Assembly: GCF_001427025.1 (NCBI RefSeq)
Contig: NZ_LMGA01000001.1
Location: 740,455-804,454, forward strand
Length of the DNA: 64,000 nt
Direction: 5' to 3'
DNA from: Mesorhizobium sp. Root554
Lineage (GTDB): Bacteria > Pseudomonadota > Alphaproteobacteria > Rhizobiales > Rhizobiaceae
The translations under genes and the position numbers were made by a program. The notes beneath the pieces were generated by a model. That model searched no databases and had not been told where the DNA came from. It saw only the letters and a program-made list of their open reading frames with translations. Positions 36,389 through 46,791 of the stretch are shown here, one piece after another. Within the stretch, counting starts at the first letter, position 1; the number at the start of each line of letters is the position of its first letter.

Positions 36389-37243
36389 ATGAGAAAAATA
36401 TGGGCATGCGCAATCGGGACGGTCTTTGCGCTGACCACTTCGGCGTTCGCTCTACTCGGGCAGCCCGCGGCCTGGAGCGAGCCGACCAAGCCGTTCAAGA
36501 TTCTCGACAACATCTATTATGTCGGCACCAAGGGCCTGGCTACCTACCTGATCGTCTCCGACGGCAAGGCGATCCTGCTCGATGGGACGTTGGCCGAGAA
36601 TGTCGGGCCGATCGAGAACAACATCCGCGCGCTCGGTTTCAAACTCGAGGATGTGAAGATCATCCTGAACAGCCACGCGCATTTCGACCATGCCGCCGGC
36701 ATAGCCGGGCTGAAGCGGGACACCGGCGCGCAGGTCATGGCCATGGAGCAGGACAAGTCCGCGCTCGAACATGGCAGGCAGGAAGGCGACACCAATTACG
36801 GCGGCGCCCGTTTTCCGGCGGTGAAGCTGGACCGGTCGTTGCGCGATGGCGACGTGGTCACGCTCGGCGACGTGAAGATGACGGCGCTTCTGACGCCGGG
36901 ACACACCAAGGGCTGCACCACCTGGACAACCACCGCCACAAACAATGGGATGGCGCGGCGCGTCGTGTTCCCCTGCAGCATAACCGTCGCCGGCAACATA
37001 CTGGTCGGCAACAAGGGCTACCCTGGGCTCGTCGAGGACTTCCGCAAAAGCTTCGACCGGCTGGGCGCGATGGAAGCCGATGTCGTTTTGCCGGCGCATC
37101 CCGAGTTCGGCGATGTCTTTGAGCGCAAGGAACGACGCGATGCCGGCGACAAGGAGGCCTTCGTCGACACCGCCCTGTTGTCCCGCATGGTCGAGCAGGC
37201 AAAGGCTTCCTTCGAGAAGGAGCTCAAGAAGGCGCGGAAGTGA
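36389..37243 (+). CDS. Subclass B3 metallo-beta-lactamase
   Basis: The 284-residue protein has a signal peptide and the zinc-ligand set of subclass B3. His96, His98, Asp100 and His101 lie in NSHAHFDHAAG, His172 in LTPGHTKGCTTW, and His237 in LPAHPEFGD. The opening FKILDNIYYVGTKGLATYLI resembles the Bradyrhizobium B3 enzyme BJP-1 as I remember it. Such enzymes hydrolyse beta-lactams including carbapenems; activity here is untested. ATG 36389 follows AAGAAGG. A divergent AmpR-like regulator suggests inducible expression. Confidence 0.87.
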   Translation: MRKIWACAIGTVFALTTSAFALLGQPAAWSEPTKPFKILDNIYYVGTKGLATYLIVSDGKAILLDGTLAENVGPIENNIRALGFKLEDVKIILNSHAHFDHAAGIAGLKRDTGAQVMAMEQDKSALEHGRQEGDTNYGGARFPAVKLDRSLRDGDVVTLGDVKMTALLTPGHTKGCTTWTTTATNNGMARRVVFPCSITVAGNILVGNKGYPGLVEDFRKSFDRLGAMEADVVLPAHPEFGDVFERKERRDAGDKEAFVDTALLSRMVEQAKASFEKELKKARK

Positions 37244-37263
37244 CTGCCGATGCTGCCAAATGA

Positions 37264-37293
37264 AAAAACCCCGGCATTGCTGCCGGGGTTTTT
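37264..37293. terminator. Bidirectional terminator between the metallo-beta-lactamase gene and glnA
   Basis: AAAAACCCCGGCA (37264-37276) pairs with TGCCGGGGTTTTT (37281-37293) over TTGC. A-runs and T-runs flank it on both sides, serving two converging genes. Confidence 0.9.
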
Positions 37294-37313
37294 GATTTCG
37301 GGAAACTGCCGAT

Positions 37314-38723
37314 CTAGACCGAATAATACATGTCGTACTCGACAGGATGCGGCGTCATCTCGAAGCGCATCACCTCGGCCATCTTCAGTTCGATATAGGA
37401 GTCGATCTGGTCGTCGTCGAACACGCCGCCGGCCTTGAGGAAGCCGCGGTCCTTGTCGAGGCTCTGCAGCGCTTCGCGCAGCGAACCGCACACGGTCGGG
37501 ATCTTCTTCAGTTCCTTCGGCGGCAGGTCGTAAAGGTCCTTGTCCATCGGCTGGCCGGGATGGATCTTGTTCTTGATGCCGTCCAGGCCGGCCATCAGCA
37601 GCGCCGAGAAAGCGAGGTAGGGGTTCGCGCCCGGATCGGGGAAGCGGACCTCGACGCGCTTCGACTTCGGCGACGAGCCGAAGGGGATGCGGCATGAGGC
37701 GGAACGGTTGCGCGCCGAATAGGCGAGCAGAACCGGCGCTTCATAGCCCGGCACCAGACGCTTGTAGGAATTGGTCAGCGGATTGGTGAAGGCGTTGACC
37801 GCCTTGGCGTGCTTAATGACGCCGCCGATGAAGAACAGGCAGTTCTCCGACAGGCCGGCATATTCGTTGCCTGCGAAGGTCGGCTTGCCGCCCTTCCAGA
37901 TCGACATGTGGACATGCATGCCCGAGCCATTGTCGCCGAAGATCGGCTTCGGCATGAAGGTCGCCGTCTTGCCATAGGCGTTGGCGACCTGATGCACGAC
38001 GTATTTGTAGATCAGCATCTTGTCGGCGTTGCGCACCAGCGCGTCGAACTTGATGCCGAGCTCATGCTGGGCCGCCGCCACCTCATGGTGATGCTTCTCG
38101 ACGCGCACGCCCATCTCGGTGAGCACGGTGAGCATTTCAGAGCGCATGTCCTGGCAGGAATCGATCGGCGGCACCGGGAAATAGCCGCCCTTGACGCGCG
38201 GCCGGTGGCCGAGATTGCCGGTCTCGTAGTCGGTGTCGTCGTTCGACGGCAGTTCGGTCGAATCGAGCTTGAAGCCGGTGTTGTACGGATCGGCCTTGTA
38301 CTTGACGTCGTCGAACACGAAGAACTCGGCTTCCGGACCGACATAGATGGTGTCGCCAATGCCTTCCGCCTTCATGTAGGCTTCGGCCTTCTTGGCGGTT
38401 CCGCGCGGATCGCGGTTGTAGGCCTCGCCAGAGACCGGATCGAGGATGTCGCACAGGATGACCATGGTCGACTGCGCGAAGAACGGGTCCATGTGGACGG
38501 TGTCGGCATCCGGCATCAACACCATGTCGGATTCGTTGATGGCCTTCCATCCGGCGATCGACGAGCCGTCGAACATGACGCCGTCGGCGAACATGTCCTC
38601 CTCGACTTCCGCGATATCCATCGTCACGTGCTGAAGCTTGCCCTTCGGGTCGGTGAAGCGCAGGTCGACGAATTTCACGTCGTTGTCCTTGATCTGCTTC
38701 ATGATGTCTTTGGCTGTCGTCAT
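37314..38723 (-). CDS. glnA: Glutamine synthetase type I
   Basis: The 469-residue dodecameric enzyme has the type I signatures [26 protein letters not shown], and [16 protein letters not shown]. The adenylylation tyrosine lies in [15 protein letters not shown] near the C-terminus, so activity is expected to be controlled by GlnE. It lies downstream of glnB with a 47-bp gap, the standard glnBA operon. Confidence 0.97.
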   Translation of the reverse strand: MTTAKDIMKQIKDNDVKFVDLRFTDPKGKLQHVTMDIAEVEEDMFADGVMFDGSSIAGWKAINESDMVLMPDADTVHMDPFFAQSTMVILCDILDPVSGEAYNRDPRGTAKKAEAYMKAEGIGDTIYVGPEAEFFVFDDVKYKADPYNTGFKLDSTELPSNDDTDYETGNLGHRPRVKGGYFPVPPIDSCQDMRSEMLTVLTEMGVRVEKHHHEVAAAQHELGIKFDALVRNADKMLIYKYVVHQVANAYGKTATFMPKPIFGDNGSGMHVHMSIWKGGKPTFAGNEYAGLSENCLFFIGGVIKHAKAVNAFTNPLTNSYKRLVPGYEAPVLLAYSARNRSASCRIPFGSSPKSKRVEVRFPDPGANPYLAFSALLMAGLDGIKNKIHPGQPMDKDLYDLPPKELKKIPTVCGSLREALQSLDKDRGFLKAGGVFDDDQIDSYIELKMAEVMRFEMTPHPVEYDMYYSV

Positions 38724-38770
38724 GTCATGTTTCCCTGGAATATCGTTGAATTGAACTTCGGCCGTCGCCG

Positions 38771-39474
<704 letters not shown>

Positions 39475-41040
39475 ATGAAAAGCGGCCATGTTCACGCCAT
39501 GCGCACTCTCATCGGCACAGAACTTATAACACCGGCGGAAATGGCCGAGGTCGATCGGCAGGCCATCGCCGAAGGGCCGCTCGATGGCATGGATTTGATG
39601 CGGAATGCCGGCCGCGCCGTCGCGTCGCTGGTTCTTGCTCGCTACCCGATGGCGTCCCGCGTTCATGTCCTGTGCGGACCCGGCAACAATGGCGGCGACG
39701 GCTATGTCGTCGCGCGGGTGCTGGCGGAAAGCGGCGTCAGCATCTCGCTGTGGGTGTCGGCTGCTCCGAAGCCGGGAAGCGATGCAGAAATCGCCGCGTC
39801 CGAATGTCCCTTGCCGCCCCGTCCTCTCCCGGATTTCGACGCCGCGCCGGGCGACATTGTGATCGATGCAATCTACGGCGCCGGTCTGTCCAAGCCGCTT
39901 GAGGGCGATGCGGCCCGCGCAGTCGAGACGGCGACGAAGCTGGGTCTGACGGTCGTCGCAATCGACCTGCCATCCGGCGTCTCCGGCGAAAGCGGCAAGG
40001 TGCTCGGCAGCGCCTTTCACGCCGAGGTGACAGTCGCCTTCGCCCGCAGGAAGCCGGGCCATCTGCTGCAGCCGGGCAGGGACCATTGCGGTGAGCTTGT
40101 GCTTGCCGACATCGGCATTGCCGATCCGATCATCCGTTCGCTGGCGATCCGGACCTTCGAGAACACGCCGCATCTGTGGCGCGATACGTTTCCGACACCG
40201 GCGGTCGACGCCCATAAATACAAGCGCGGCCATGTCGGCCTTTTCTCCGGCGGTCCGGCATCCACCGGCGCCGCCCGCCTGTCCGCGCTGGCCGCTGCCC
40301 GCAGCGGGGCAGGGGCGGTGACGGTGCTGTCTCCGGCCAGTGCCATGCAGGTGAACGCCATGCACCTGACCTCGATCATGCTGCGCAAGGTTGATGACGG
40401 CCGGGATCTGGCCGGATTTATCGCCGAACGCGCGCCGTCAGCCTTCGTGCTGGGGCCGGGCTTCGGCGTTGGTGAAAAGGCGCGCACGTTTGTGGAGGCG
40501 GTTCTGGCAAGCAGGGTGACTGGCGTCGGCAGGGATGTTCCGGTCAAGGGGCTGGTGCTGGACGCCGACGGCATCACCGCTTTTCGCGAGCAGCCGAATG
40601 CCTTGTTCGAGGCAGCGCATGCTGACAGAGCGCCCGCCCTGGTGCTGACTCCCCATGAAGGCGAGTTCGCGCGTCTGTTCCCGGATATCGCCGCCGATAC
40701 CAGCCTGTCCAAACTGGCGAAGGCCCGCGCCGCCGCGGAACGTTCCTGCGCCGTCATTGTCTATAAGGGGCCGGACACGGTGATCGCCGCTCCCGACGGC
40801 ATGGCCGCCATCAACGCCAATGGCGCACCCTGGCTTGCCACGGCAGGGTCGGGAGACGTCCTGGCGGGTGTGATCGCCGGGCTGCTGGCGCAAGGGATGC
40901 CGCCCTTCGACGCCGCCTGCGCCGCCGTCTGGCTTCATGCCGAAGCCGGCACTCGCTTCGGACCGGGCCTCATTGCGGAGGATTTGCCGCTGGCGCTGGT
41001 TCCAGTGCTCAAAGAGTTGATCGCGACGCCGTTTTCCTGA
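39475..41040 (+). CDS. Bifunctional NAD(P)HX epimerase/dehydratase
   Basis: The 521-residue protein repairs hydrated NAD(P)H. The N-terminal epimerase domain (about 1-220) has GPGNNGGDGYVVARVL and DLPSGVSGESG. The C-terminal ADP-dependent dehydratase domain has HKYKRGHVGLFSGGP, LTPHEGEFARLF, VIVYKGPDTVIAAPDG and ATAGSGDVLAGVIAGLLAQG. This is the fused NnrE-NnrD (YjeF/Nnr) enzyme. An in-frame ATG at 39499 is an alternative start; neither has a clear ribosome-binding site. Confidence 0.94.
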   Translation: MKSGHVHAMRTLIGTELITPAEMAEVDRQAIAEGPLDGMDLMRNAGRAVASLVLARYPMASRVHVLCGPGNNGGDGYVVARVLAESGVSISLWVSAAPKPGSDAEIAASECPLPPRPLPDFDAAPGDIVIDAIYGAGLSKPLEGDAARAVETATKLGLTVVAIDLPSGVSGESGKVLGSAFHAEVTVAFARRKPGHLLQPGRDHCGELVLADIGIADPIIRSLAIRTFENTPHLWRDTFPTPAVDAHKYKRGHVGLFSGGPASTGAARLSALAAARSGAGAVTVLSPASAMQVNAMHLTSIMLRKVDDGRDLAGFIAERAPSAFVLGPGFGVGEKARTFVEAVLASRVTGVGRDVPVKGLVLDADGITAFREQPNALFEAAHADRAPALVLTPHEGEFARLFPDIAADTSLSKLAKARAAAERSCAVIVYKGPDTVIAAPDGMAAINANGAPWLATAGSGDVLAGVIAGLLAQGMPPFDAACAAVWLHAEAGTRFGPGLIAEDLPLALVPVLKELIATPFS

Positions 41041-41195
41041 GCGCCAACAGGCATAGTGCAGCATTGTTCAGGGCAAATATGCCGCCTATCTGTTCATGCA
41101 GCGGCCATTCGGCGGGATAGCCGTGGTTGACTTGCCTAAAACCTTTCGGTTTACACCGTCACTGACAACTCCCCGAAAAGCGGACGCTTTTTCCC

Positions 41196-43979
41196 ATGCT
41201 TGAGAAGACCTACGACGCCAAGGCGGTCGAGCCGAAGATCGCCAAAATCTGGGAAGAGGCGGATGCCTTCCGCGCGGGCGCCGGGGCTGAAGAGGGCGCC
41301 GAGCCCTTCACGATCGTCATCCCGCCGCCAAACGTCACCGGCTCGCTCCACATGGGCCATGCGCTGAACAACACGCTGCAGGACATTCTGGTGCGTTTCG
41401 AACGAATGCGCGGCAAGAATGTGCTGTGGCAGCCGGGCATGGACCATGCCGGCATCGCCACCCAGATGGTGGTCGAGCGGCAGCTGATGGAAAAGCAGAT
41501 CCATCGCCGCGACCTGACGCGGGCCGAATTCGTCGATAAGATATGGGAGTGGAAGGCCGAATCCGGCGGCATCATCTTCAACCAGCTCAAGCGCCTCGGT
41601 GCATCGTGCGACTGGTCGCGCGAGCGGTTCACCATGGACGAGGGCCTGTCGAAGGCCGTGCTCGAGGTTTTTGTCACGCTCTACAAGCAGGGGCTGATCT
41701 ACAAGGACAAGCGCCTCGTCAACTGGGACCCGAAGCTGCTCACTGCCATCTCCGACCTCGAGGTCGAGCAGGTCGAGCTGAACGGCAACCTCTGGCACTT
41801 CCGCTATCCCGTCGAAGGCAAGACATTCGACCCTGAAAACTCGGAAACATTCATCACCGTGGCCACCACGCGCCCCGAAACCATGCTTGGAGACACCGGC
41901 GTCGCCGTGCATCCGGAGGATGAGCGCTACCGCAAGCTCGTCGGCAAGAACGTCGTCCTGCCGATCGTCGGACGCAAAATTCCGATTGTCGCGGACGAGT
42001 ATTCCGATCCCGAGAAGGGCACCGGCGCGGTCAAGATCACCCCGGCGCACGACTTCAACGACTTCGAAGTCGGCAAGCGCCACAAGCTGCCGGCGATCAA
42101 TATCCTGACCGTCGACGCAGCCGTAAACATCAACGAAAACGAAGACTTCCTCGCAGATGTTGATTCAAACCCGGAGCGGCAGGCTATCTGGAACAGCCTG
42201 CACGGCCTCGACCGTTTCGAGGCGCGCAAGCGGATCGTCGAACTCATGGAGGAAGGCGGGTACCTCGCCAAGGTCGATCCGCACCATCATGCCGTGCCCC
42301 ACAGCCAGCGCGGCGGCACGCCGGTCGAACCGTTCCTGACCGACCAGTGGTATGTCAACGCCGCCGAACTGGCGAAGCCCGCCATTGCGTCCGTGCGCGA
42401 GGGCCGCACCAAGATCATCCCTAGCAGCTGGGAAAAGACCTATTTCCAGTGGATGGAGAACATCCAGCCCTGGTGCGTCTCGCGCCAGCTCTGGTGGGGC
42501 CACCAGATCCCGGCCTGGTACGGGCCGGACGGCGCAATCTTCGTCGAGAAGGATGAGGAAGCGGCGCTGGAAGCGGCCATCCAGCACTACATCGCCCATG
42601 AAGGCCCGTGGAAGGCCTGGGTCGAGGACAGGCTGGAGAACTTCGAGCCCGGCGCCATCCTGACCCGCGACGAGGATGTGCTCGATACCTGGTTCTCTTC
42701 GGCGCTGTGGCCGTTCTCGACGCTTGGCTGGCCGGACAACACGCCGGAGCTGAAAACCTACTACCAGACCGACGTGCTGGTGACCGGCTTCGATCTCATT
42801 TTCTTCTGGGTCGCCCGCATGATGATGATGGGCCTGCATTTCATGGACGAGGAGCCGTTCCACACGGTCTACATGCATGCGCTGGTGCGCGACAAGAACG
42901 GGCAGAAGATGTCGAAGTCGAAAGGCAACGTCGTCGATCCGCTCGAATTGATCGACGAATACGGCGCCGACGCGCTGCGCTTCACGCTCGCCATCATGGC
43001 CGCGCAGGGCCGCGACGTAAAACTCGACCCGGCCCGCATCGCCGGCTACCGCAACTTCGGCACCAAGCTGTGGAACGCCACGCGCTTCGCCGAGATGAAC
43101 GACGTGGCGCGCGACGACGGTTTCTGGCTGAACGACGCCAAGCTGACGGTGAACCGCTGGATCCTGACCGAACTGACACGTGTTTCGCGCGAAGTGACTG
43201 ACAGCATCGTTGCCTATCGCTTCAACGATGCGGCAAGCGCCGCCTACCGCTTCGTATGGAACCAGTTCTGCGACTGGTATCTGGAACTGCTGAAGCCGGT
43301 GTTCATGGGAACCGACGAGGCGCCCAAGGCTGAAAGCCGCGCCTGCGTCGCCTTCGTGCTGGACGAGATCTACAAGCTGCTGCATCCGATGATGCCGTTC
43401 ATGACCGAGGAATTGTGGGCCGCCACCGCGGGCGAGGGCAAGCAGCGCGAGTCGCTTCTGTGCCATGCCGCCTGGCCCTCGCCGGAATTCGAGGATGTGG
43501 CGGCCGCCGACGAGACGAACTGGCTGATCGATCTGGTTTCCGGCATTCGTTCGGTGCGCTCGGAGATGAACGTGCCGCCGGCGGCGATCGCGCCGCTGGT
43601 CGTCATCGACGCCAACGACACGACGCGCGAGCGCCTTGCCCGGCATGACGGCGCGATCAAGCGGCTGGCGCGCGTCGGCGATATTTCCCATGCCAAGGCG
43701 ACCCCCAAGGGTGCCGCGCAGATCGTCCTCAACGAGGCGACCGTCTGCCTGCCGCTCGGCGCGCTGATCGACCTTGCCGCCGAGGCTGCCCGCCTGCAGA
43801 AGGAACTGGCCAAGGTTACCGAGGAAATCGCCCGCCTGCACAAGAAGCTGTCGAACGAAAAATTCGTCGCCAATGCGCCGGAGGACGTCGTCGCCGCGGA
43901 ACGTGAGAAGCTGGCTGAATATGTCGAATCGCAGTCGAGTCTTGCCACGGCCCTCAAGCGAGTCCGCGACGCCGGTTAA
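41196..43979 (+). CDS. valS: Valyl-tRNA synthetase
   Basis: The 927-residue class I enzyme has the HIGH-type motif PPNVTGSLHMGHAL at about 44-57 and the KMSKSKGNVVDP motif near residue 572. An editing domain lies between them and an anticodon domain follows. The C-terminal coiled coil (LAAEAARLQKELAKVTEEIA) binds tRNA. It charges tRNA-Val. Length is normal. Confidence 0.97.
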   Translation: MLEKTYDAKAVEPKIAKIWEEADAFRAGAGAEEGAEPFTIVIPPPNVTGSLHMGHALNNTLQDILVRFERMRGKNVLWQPGMDHAGIATQMVVERQLMEKQIHRRDLTRAEFVDKIWEWKAESGGIIFNQLKRLGASCDWSRERFTMDEGLSKAVLEVFVTLYKQGLIYKDKRLVNWDPKLLTAISDLEVEQVELNGNLWHFRYPVEGKTFDPENSETFITVATTRPETMLGDTGVAVHPEDERYRKLVGKNVVLPIVGRKIPIVADEYSDPEKGTGAVKITPAHDFNDFEVGKRHKLPAINILTVDAAVNINENEDFLADVDSNPERQAIWNSLHGLDRFEARKRIVELMEEGGYLAKVDPHHHAVPHSQRGGTPVEPFLTDQWYVNAAELAKPAIASVREGRTKIIPSSWEKTYFQWMENIQPWCVSRQLWWGHQIPAWYGPDGAIFVEKDEEAALEAAIQHYIAHEGPWKAWVEDRLENFEPGAILTRDEDVLDTWFSSALWPFSTLGWPDNTPELKTYYQTDVLVTGFDLIFFWVARMMMMGLHFMDEEPFHTVYMHALVRDKNGQKMSKSKGNVVDPLELIDEYGADALRFTLAIMAAQGRDVKLDPARIAGYRNFGTKLWNATRFAEMNDVARDDGFWLNDAKLTVNRWILTELTRVSREVTDSIVAYRFNDAASAAYRFVWNQFCDWYLELLKPVFMGTDEAPKAESRACVAFVLDEIYKLLHPMMPFMTEELWAATAGEGKQRESLLCHAAWPSPEFEDVAAADETNWLIDLVSGIRSVRSEMNVPPAAIAPLVVIDANDTTRERLARHDGAIKRLARVGDISHAKATPKGAAQIVLNEATVCLPLGALIDLAAEAARLQKELAKVTEEIARLHKKLSNEKFVANAPEDVVAAEREKLAEYVESQSSLATALKRVRDAG

Positions 43980-44326
43980 GGCGTCGGGAACAGCCAAAAC
44001 CGAAGAGTACCTGCTTGCGAGACAGGCATTCCGCAACGTCACATTGACGTAAACGGAATGTTTTCGCCCCAATGTTGCCGTAATGTAACAATTGGGCCGC
44101 TGCCACTCGAAAATGCAGTGTTTTGGCGGCTTGAGCGAGGCTTTTCAGCCCGTTTCACTATGGTTGCCGTCCAAATCTCTGTGTTTTCGAGGTCTGCCCG
44201 AGGGTGACTGGCCGCCGGTTTGCCATATCTCCTGTTGCCGTACTTGTACGCCCGGAAATTCGTTATTGCGTGCTTAACTTGAATTGGTTCTAGCATAGGC
44301 AACTTGATTTCCTGGGGAGAGGATTA
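43980..44326 (+). other. Intergenic region with two dyads between valS and the FadL-type gene
   Basis: This 347-bp stretch has no supported gene. It contains a nested dyad (ATTCCG at 44028, ACGTCA-CAT-TGACGT at 44036-44050, CGGAAT to 44059) followed by TTTT, which may end valS transcription. A second imperfect dyad CCCAATGTT/AACAATTGGG lies at 44068-44096. The rest should hold the promoter of the outer-membrane protein gene. Confidence 0.5.
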
Positions 44327-45466
44327 ATGAGCAATTTGCGTATGAAAGCACTGCTGGGGGCAGGCTGCTTTTCGCTGGCGCTGGCAAGCGTCGCCCATGC
44401 TGGCGGTTTTTCGCGCGGCAATGCCGACACGGACATCCTGTTCGAGGACGGCAACTTCAACATGCGCGCCGGTGTGACCTACGTGTCGCCAAAACGCGAG
44501 TTCACCAAGAATCCGAACCCGGCGCTCGTTGGAACGTCCTACACCGATGACTACGTCATCCCGTCGGCCGCGATAAAGCTCAACCTTACAGATAACATCC
44601 GTTGCGCCGCGACCATGGTCGACAACAATGGCGGCTCGGCCACCTACGCTTACCCGAAGCTGAGCGGAAAGCTTGAAGAAGAATTCACCACCAACGAAAA
44701 GGCGCTGACTTGCGGCGTGAAGTTCAATGTCGGGCAGGGTCAGCTTTGGCTGCTCGGTGGCGGCTACATGGAGAATTTTGACTACGATCGTCTCAACGCG
44801 CTTCCGATACCGGGCGCCTTCGCGCGCCTGACGCTCGACGGCGAGGAGTTCGGCTACCGCGCGGGTATTGCCTACGCCATTCCGGAAATCGCCTTGCGCG
44901 CCCAGTTGATGTATCGCTCCGGCACATCCTATGGCGCCAGCGGCTCACTGACGGTTCCTGGTGCCCTCATCGGGTCACCAGCGGCAAGCGTCGCGTTGCC
45001 GGCTATCGGCACGGGCAATCTTCCCCAGACCGTCGAATTGAAGCTCCAGAGCGGCATCGCGCCGGGCTGGCTGGCTTTCGGTTCGGTCAAATGGTCCGAT
45101 TGGAGTGTACAGAAGGAACTGCTGGTTACGACCAGCGTCCCCGGCATCGGCAGCCAGGACGTCTACAACTGGAAAGACGGCTGGACCGTCACCGGCGGCG
45201 TCGGTCATGCGTTCAACGAAAAGGTTTCAGGCCTTGTCAGTTTGACGTGGGACCAAGGTGTCCTGACCGGCTATGATTTGTCCAGCGACACCTACACGCT
45301 GGCGGTCGGTGGTTCGTTCAAGGACGCCATGGGCGGCGAATTGCGGGCAGGTGTCGGCGTCAGCTACCTGACCTCGGCTGACATTACGAAAGGGTCCGAT
45401 GCAGGAACGTCGGTCGACTCCGGCTACGCCATCGCTGGCAGCGTGGGCTACGCCGTCAAGTGGTAA
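44327..45466 (+). CDS. FadL/OmpP1/TodX-family outer-membrane transporter
   Basis: The 379-residue protein has a signal peptide (LLGAGCFSLALASVAHA) and the mature start GGFSRGNADTDILFEDGNF. It then has many amphipathic beta strands and ends in VGYAVKW, as outer-membrane barrels do. FadL-type proteins take up hydrophobic compounds such as long-chain fatty acids; the ligand here is unknown. GGGGAGAGGA precedes the ATG and a terminator follows. Confidence 0.85.
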   Translation: MSNLRMKALLGAGCFSLALASVAHAGGFSRGNADTDILFEDGNFNMRAGVTYVSPKREFTKNPNPALVGTSYTDDYVIPSAAIKLNLTDNIRCAATMVDNNGGSATYAYPKLSGKLEEEFTTNEKALTCGVKFNVGQGQLWLLGGGYMENFDYDRLNALPIPGAFARLTLDGEEFGYRAGIAYAIPEIALRAQLMYRSGTSYGASGSLTVPGALIGSPAASVALPAIGTGNLPQTVELKLQSGIAPGWLAFGSVKWSDWSVQKELLVTTSVPGIGSQDVYNWKDGWTVTGGVGHAFNEKVSGLVSLTWDQGVLTGYDLSSDTYTLAVGGSFKDAMGGELRAGVGVSYLTSADITKGSDAGTSVDSGYAIAGSVGYAVKW

Positions 45467-45483
45467 GCAACTGAAATAACTTT

Positions 45484-45514
45484 AAAAAAGCCGGGCGCAT
45501 TGCCCGGCTTTTTT
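45484..45514 (+). terminator. Intrinsic terminator after the FadL-type gene
   Basis: AAAAAAGCCGGGC (45484-45496) pairs with GCCCGGCTTTTTT (45502-45514) over a five-base loop with a clean T-run. Confidence 0.92.
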
Positions 45515-45770
45515 GTTTCTTCTTGCCGTTCAGGGCGAGTCGTCTGTCAGTCCACAAAACGCTGCCATCAGCGCAATATCCGGGTAACCAAGCGCTCACA
45601 AAATCGTGACATTTCTGCAACGGTTCCCTTAGTTCGCCGCTTTGCGCCGACTCCGGCGAAGACATCGCCCACTTCCCGCCATAAACCCGGAGCACTTCGA
45701 GAGGGTGCCCGGGACACGTGCCATGAAGGCATAGCGAAGGGCAGGCCGCATGATCGCGGCGAGGACGAGT

Positions 45771-46730
45771 ATGCACGGCAGGGTCTTTTCCAAGGCGGGA
45801 TTTCCGAGCGTCGGTGTTGCCAAGGGGCACAGCCAGACCGCCGAGGAAACGATTCCAGCCGCCGCCGCACCCAGTTCCTCCGTATTTCGGGGCCGAAGCC
45901 GGTGGGTCGTTCCAGCGCGCAGCCGCGTCAGGGCCATGGCGATATCTGCGCTTGTCGCGGTCGCTACCCTGGGGGCAGCCGGCCAGGCTATGGCCTTCGA
46001 CGAAAAGATTTTTGACGACAAGACCGGAGTCAAACCGGAATCCAGCCCTTGGGCCGTGTTCCAGTTCGGCTTCTCCGCCTACAAGAACGGCCATAAGGAC
46101 CAGGCGGTCGAAGCCTACAAGTACGCGGCAGAGAACGGTCAGATCGGTGCGACCTGGAAGCTTGCCCGCATGTATGCGGAAGGCGATGGTGTCGCCCGCA
46201 ACGACTACGAGGCCTATAAATTCTACAGCGAGATCGCCGATCAGGATGTGGAGCCCGGCTCGCCGGAAGAAAGCTACGTGTCCGACGCGCTCGTCGCGCT
46301 CGGCAATTACTCGAAAGTCGGTATTCCGGGCAGCCCGGTCGAAGCGAATGAAGTGCAGGCGCAGGAATATTACATGCGCGCCGCCGCCAACTACCGCAAT
46401 CCGAACGCCCAGTATGAAATGGGCAAGATATTCCTCCACGGCGAGGGTGGCGTTAAGGCCAGCGTGAAGCAGGCCGGGCGCTGGTTGCAGCTTGCCGCCG
46501 AAAAGGGCCATGCGGGTGCGCAGGCAACACTCGGCAATCTCTTGTTCCAGAGCGGCCGTGTCGTGCGCGGTCTGGCGATGATGACGGCGGCGCTCGAACG
46601 CGCCGCGCCCGTGGATCAGCCGTGGATACGCTCCATGCAGGAAGAGGCTTTCGCGCTGGCGCCGGAAGCAGACCGCCGCACGGCGATTTCCCTGGCCGAC
46701 GACATCCTGACCAAGGGCAGCGACCAGTAG
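45771..46730 (+). CDS. exoR: ExoR, periplasmic Sel1-repeat regulator of exopolysaccharide and motility
   Basis: The 319-residue protein has a late export signal (AMAISALVAVATLGAAGQAMA, roughly residues 55-75) and a mature start FDEKIFDD. Sel1-like repeats follow, with AVEAYKYAAENGQIGATWKLARM and NPNAQYEMGKIFLHGEGG, plus WLQLAAEKGHAGAQATLGNLL. The layout and the C-terminal LAMMTAALERAAPVDQPWI match Sinorhizobium ExoR, which inhibits the ExoS-ChvI two-component system from the periplasm. GAGGA before ATG 45771 favours this start, but the export signal then begins unusually far in. ATG 45750 is an alternative. Confidence 0.88.
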   Translation: MHGRVFSKAGFPSVGVAKGHSQTAEETIPAAAAPSSSVFRGRSRWVVPARSRVRAMAISALVAVATLGAAGQAMAFDEKIFDDKTGVKPESSPWAVFQFGFSAYKNGHKDQAVEAYKYAAENGQIGATWKLARMYAEGDGVARNDYEAYKFYSEIADQDVEPGSPEESYVSDALVALGNYSKVGIPGSPVEANEVQAQEYYMRAAANYRNPNAQYEMGKIFLHGEGGVKASVKQAGRWLQLAAEKGHAGAQATLGNLLFQSGRVVRGLAMMTAALERAAPVDQPWIRSMQEEAFALAPEADRRTAISLADDILTKGSDQ

Positions 46731-46791
46731 ACCGCGCGGCAAACGCCTGCGGGCGTTCGGCTCGTTTCGGCAGTTTGGCTTTCAGAAAAAT

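Noticed and set aside
42165..44072. 635-codon minus-strand open frame
   Set aside because: Antisense to valS; no recognisable motif.
45456..46742. 428-codon minus-strand open frame
   Set aside because: Antisense to exoR, which has strong Sel1-repeat evidence.
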